A stretch of 7,154 bases of DNA, from positions 1 to 7,154 of the forward strand of contig DIVX01000037.1 in NCBI GenBank assembly GCA_002422505.1. Direction: 5' to 3'. Shown here piece by piece: positions 6,165-7,154 of the stretch; position 1 is the first letter of the stretch, and each line of letters begins with the position of its first letter. Made by a program: the position numbers and the translations under genes. The notes beneath the pieces were generated by a model. That model saw only the letters and a program-made list of their open reading frames with translations. It made no database searches and was not told where the DNA came from. Source of the DNA: Desulfovibrio sp. UBA6121. Lineage in GTDB: Bacteria > Desulfobacterota > Desulfovibrionia > Desulfovibrionales > Desulfovibrionaceae.

Positions 6165-6365
6165 CTATTTTCGTGTTTCCGTACTCTGGGTGGGCTGGGT
6201 AGGCTGGGCGGGCTGGTCGGGGGTGCCGTCCAGGCCCTTGCGAAGCTCGCGGATGCTCTTGCCGATGCTGGCGCCAAGCTGCGGCAGTTTGCCGGGGCCG
6301 AACACGAACAGGGCGATGACCACCACCAAAAGGATGTGCATGGGCTGAAAAAGCTGTCCGAACAT
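6165..6365 (-). CDS. tatA: Twin-arginine translocase subunit TatA/TatE-like
   Basis: TatA forms the size-adapting translocation element of the Tat system, which exports folded, often cofactor-containing proteins across the inner membrane. The 66-residue protein has the standard plan: a short N terminus, one transmembrane helix (about 10-22, HILLVVVIALFVF), the FGPGKLPQLG hinge (22-31), an amphipathic helix (about 32-45, SIGKSIRELRKGL), and a polar tail with a QPTQPTQ repeat (56-60 region). The conserved FG and LP of the hinge are present. Length is at the short end of TatA. The start at 6365 has a strong GGAGGAA site (6377-6371) 5 bases upstream. The open frame runs back to 6539, but that extension lacks family resemblance. 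It lies 182 bases downstream of ruvB on the same strand. No tatB or tatC is in the window, so the partner genes must be elsewhere. TatE or a TatB-like role cannot be excluded, but the short tail favours TatA. Confidence 0.9.
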   Translation of the reverse strand: MFGQLFQPMHILLVVVIALFVFGPGKLPQLGASIGKSIRELRKGLDGTPDQPAQPTQPTQSTETRK

Positions 6366-6511
6366 GGCTGTTCCTCCGTGTTCCCATGGAGCGGGCGGCC
6401 CGAAGTCGCATCCAGGTCCAGGGGAGGTGTTGCGCCGAGTGGGCGGCGTCATCCGGTTCGGGACGTCATTCGAAAAACGAACGTGTGTACCGAGTCGAAA
6501 ATCCGGCTCTG

Positions 6512-6527
6512 AAAAGGCGCAACCGCC
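6512..6527 (-). terminator. Weak hairpin and T run after ruvB
   Basis: On the minus strand, 20 bases past the ruvB stop, GGCG (6527-6524) and CGCC (6519-6516) form a 4-bp GC stem around GTTG, followed by TTTT (6515-6512). The stem is short, so termination would be partial at best. Nothing else was recognised in the gap between ruvB and tatA, and no promoter with good hexamers was found there. Confidence 0.25.
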
Positions 6528-6547
6528 GTCCCAGGCCATGCATACAT

Positions 6548-7154
6548 CTACAGGGAACCGTCGCTCCCGTCAAGCCGCATTTTAAGGTGCTGGTAGGCCT
6601 TGGCCGTGGCCACGCGGCCACGCGGCGTGCGCTTGATGAAGCCGCATTGGATGAGGAAGGGCTCGTAAATGTCCTCGATGGTTCGCGCTTCTTCCGAGCA
6701 GGCCACGGCGATGGTCTTGACGCCCACCGGCCCGCCGCTGAACTGGTTCACGATGAGCGAAAGAATCTTGCGGTCCATCTGGTCCAGACCGTGCGGGTCC
6801 ACGTCGAGCTTGTCCAGGGACTGCTCGGCCAGGTGCTTGTCCACCGTGCCCTGGCCGGAAACCACGGCATAGTCGCGGATGCGTCGCAAAAGCCGCCCGG
6901 CGATGCGCGGCGTGCCGCGCGACCTGCGGCCGATGGCCCAGGCGCCCTCCTCCGTTACCTGCACCCCCAGAATGCCCGCCGCGCGCAAAACGATGCGCGA
7001 GAGTTCCTCCGGCGAGTAGAACTCCAGGCGGAACACGCAGCCGAAACGGTCGCGCAGGGGGGAGGTGAGCAAGCCCACGCGGGTGGTGGCCCCCACCAGG
7101 GTGAAGGGCTCCAGGTCGATCTTGACCGTGCGCGCGCCCGGCCCCTGGCCGATG
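6548..7154 (-). CDS. ruvB: Holliday junction branch-migration ATPase RuvB (C-terminal 201 residues; 5' end beyond the window)
   Basis: RuvB is the AAA+ motor that, with RuvA, drives branch migration of Holliday junctions in recombination repair. The open frame runs to the window edge and the visible part begins at IGQGPGAR. The visible AAA+ elements are sensor 1 in LVGATTR (visible residues 19-25), the arginine finger in SPLRDRFG (31-38), and sensor 2 in SRGTPRIAGRLLRRIRD. The C-terminal winged-helix DNA-binding domain follows, with the family signatures GLDQMDRKIL, GGPVGVKTIA, EDIYEPFLIQCGF and KRTPRGRVAT. Walker A and Walker B lie outside the window. The normal RuvB length is about 320-350, so roughly 60 percent is present, with an intact C terminus. 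ruvC and ruvA are often upstream of ruvB but cannot be seen here. tatA follows on the same strand. Confidence 0.97.
   Translation of the reverse strand, partial: IGQGPGARTVKIDLEPFTLVGATTRVGLLTSPLRDRFGCVFRLEFYSPEELSRIVLRAAGILGVQVTEEGAWAIGRRSRGTPRIAGRLLRRIRDYAVVSGQGTVDKHLAEQSLDKLDVDPHGLDQMDRKILSLIVNQFSGGPVGVKTIAVACSEEARTIEDIYEPFLIQCGFIKRTPRGRVATAKAYQHLKMRLDGSDGSL

Noticed and set aside
6183..6222. GGCTGGG-like short tandem repeats near the 3' end of tatA
   Set aside because: They encode the QPTQPTQ tail of TatA. Polar repetitive tails are common in TatA and the repeat is short and imperfect, so it is not a separate element.
4795..6348. Plus-strand 517-codon frame opposite the MgtE-like gene and tatA
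   Set aside because: It spans two real genes and their intergenic hairpin in antisense, and its His/Gln/Gly/Val-rich composition is typical of codon shadows in GC-rich DNA.

Overview
The window is compact, GC-rich bacterial chromosome with short intergenic gaps and no sign of mobile DNA. The gene complement (a CheW-REC coupling protein beside an IspH reductase, a Tat component beside ruvB, an Nramp-type carrier paired with a soluble MgtE-like protein) and the codon use suggest a Desulfovibrio-like member of the Desulfobacterota. That placement is inferred from gene style, not from a marker-gene comparison.

Left part (1-3314). A tRNA-Thr(UGU) gene runs leftward off the window edge, with candidate promoters just upstream of it. 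Divergently, on the plus strand, come a tRNA-dihydrouridine synthase (277-1299), IspH of the MEP isoprenoid pathway (1404-2252) and a CheV-type chemotaxis adaptor (2282-3253). A strong intrinsic terminator at 3274-3314 closes this run and probably also serves the convergent operon from the other side.

Right part (3436-7154, all minus strand). Read in transcription order this is the C-terminal two thirds of ruvB, a 66-residue TatA-like protein, a soluble PRC-barrel/MgtE-N/CBS protein of 425 residues, and an Nramp-superfamily carrier of 428 residues that starts 18 bases after it. The carrier lacks two of the classical transition-metal ligands: the TM1 DPGN motif reads DAGG, and the TM6 MPH motif reads APW. 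Its partner is essentially the cytosolic Mg2+-sensing half of MgtE without the channel.

The most interesting content is that last pair. It looks like a two-gene divalent-cation (probably Mg2+) uptake system in which an MgtE-type sensor is supplied in trans to an Nramp-fold carrier. The other genes are ordinary housekeeping or motility functions. No CRISPR array, insertion sequence, phage gene or riboswitch was seen.
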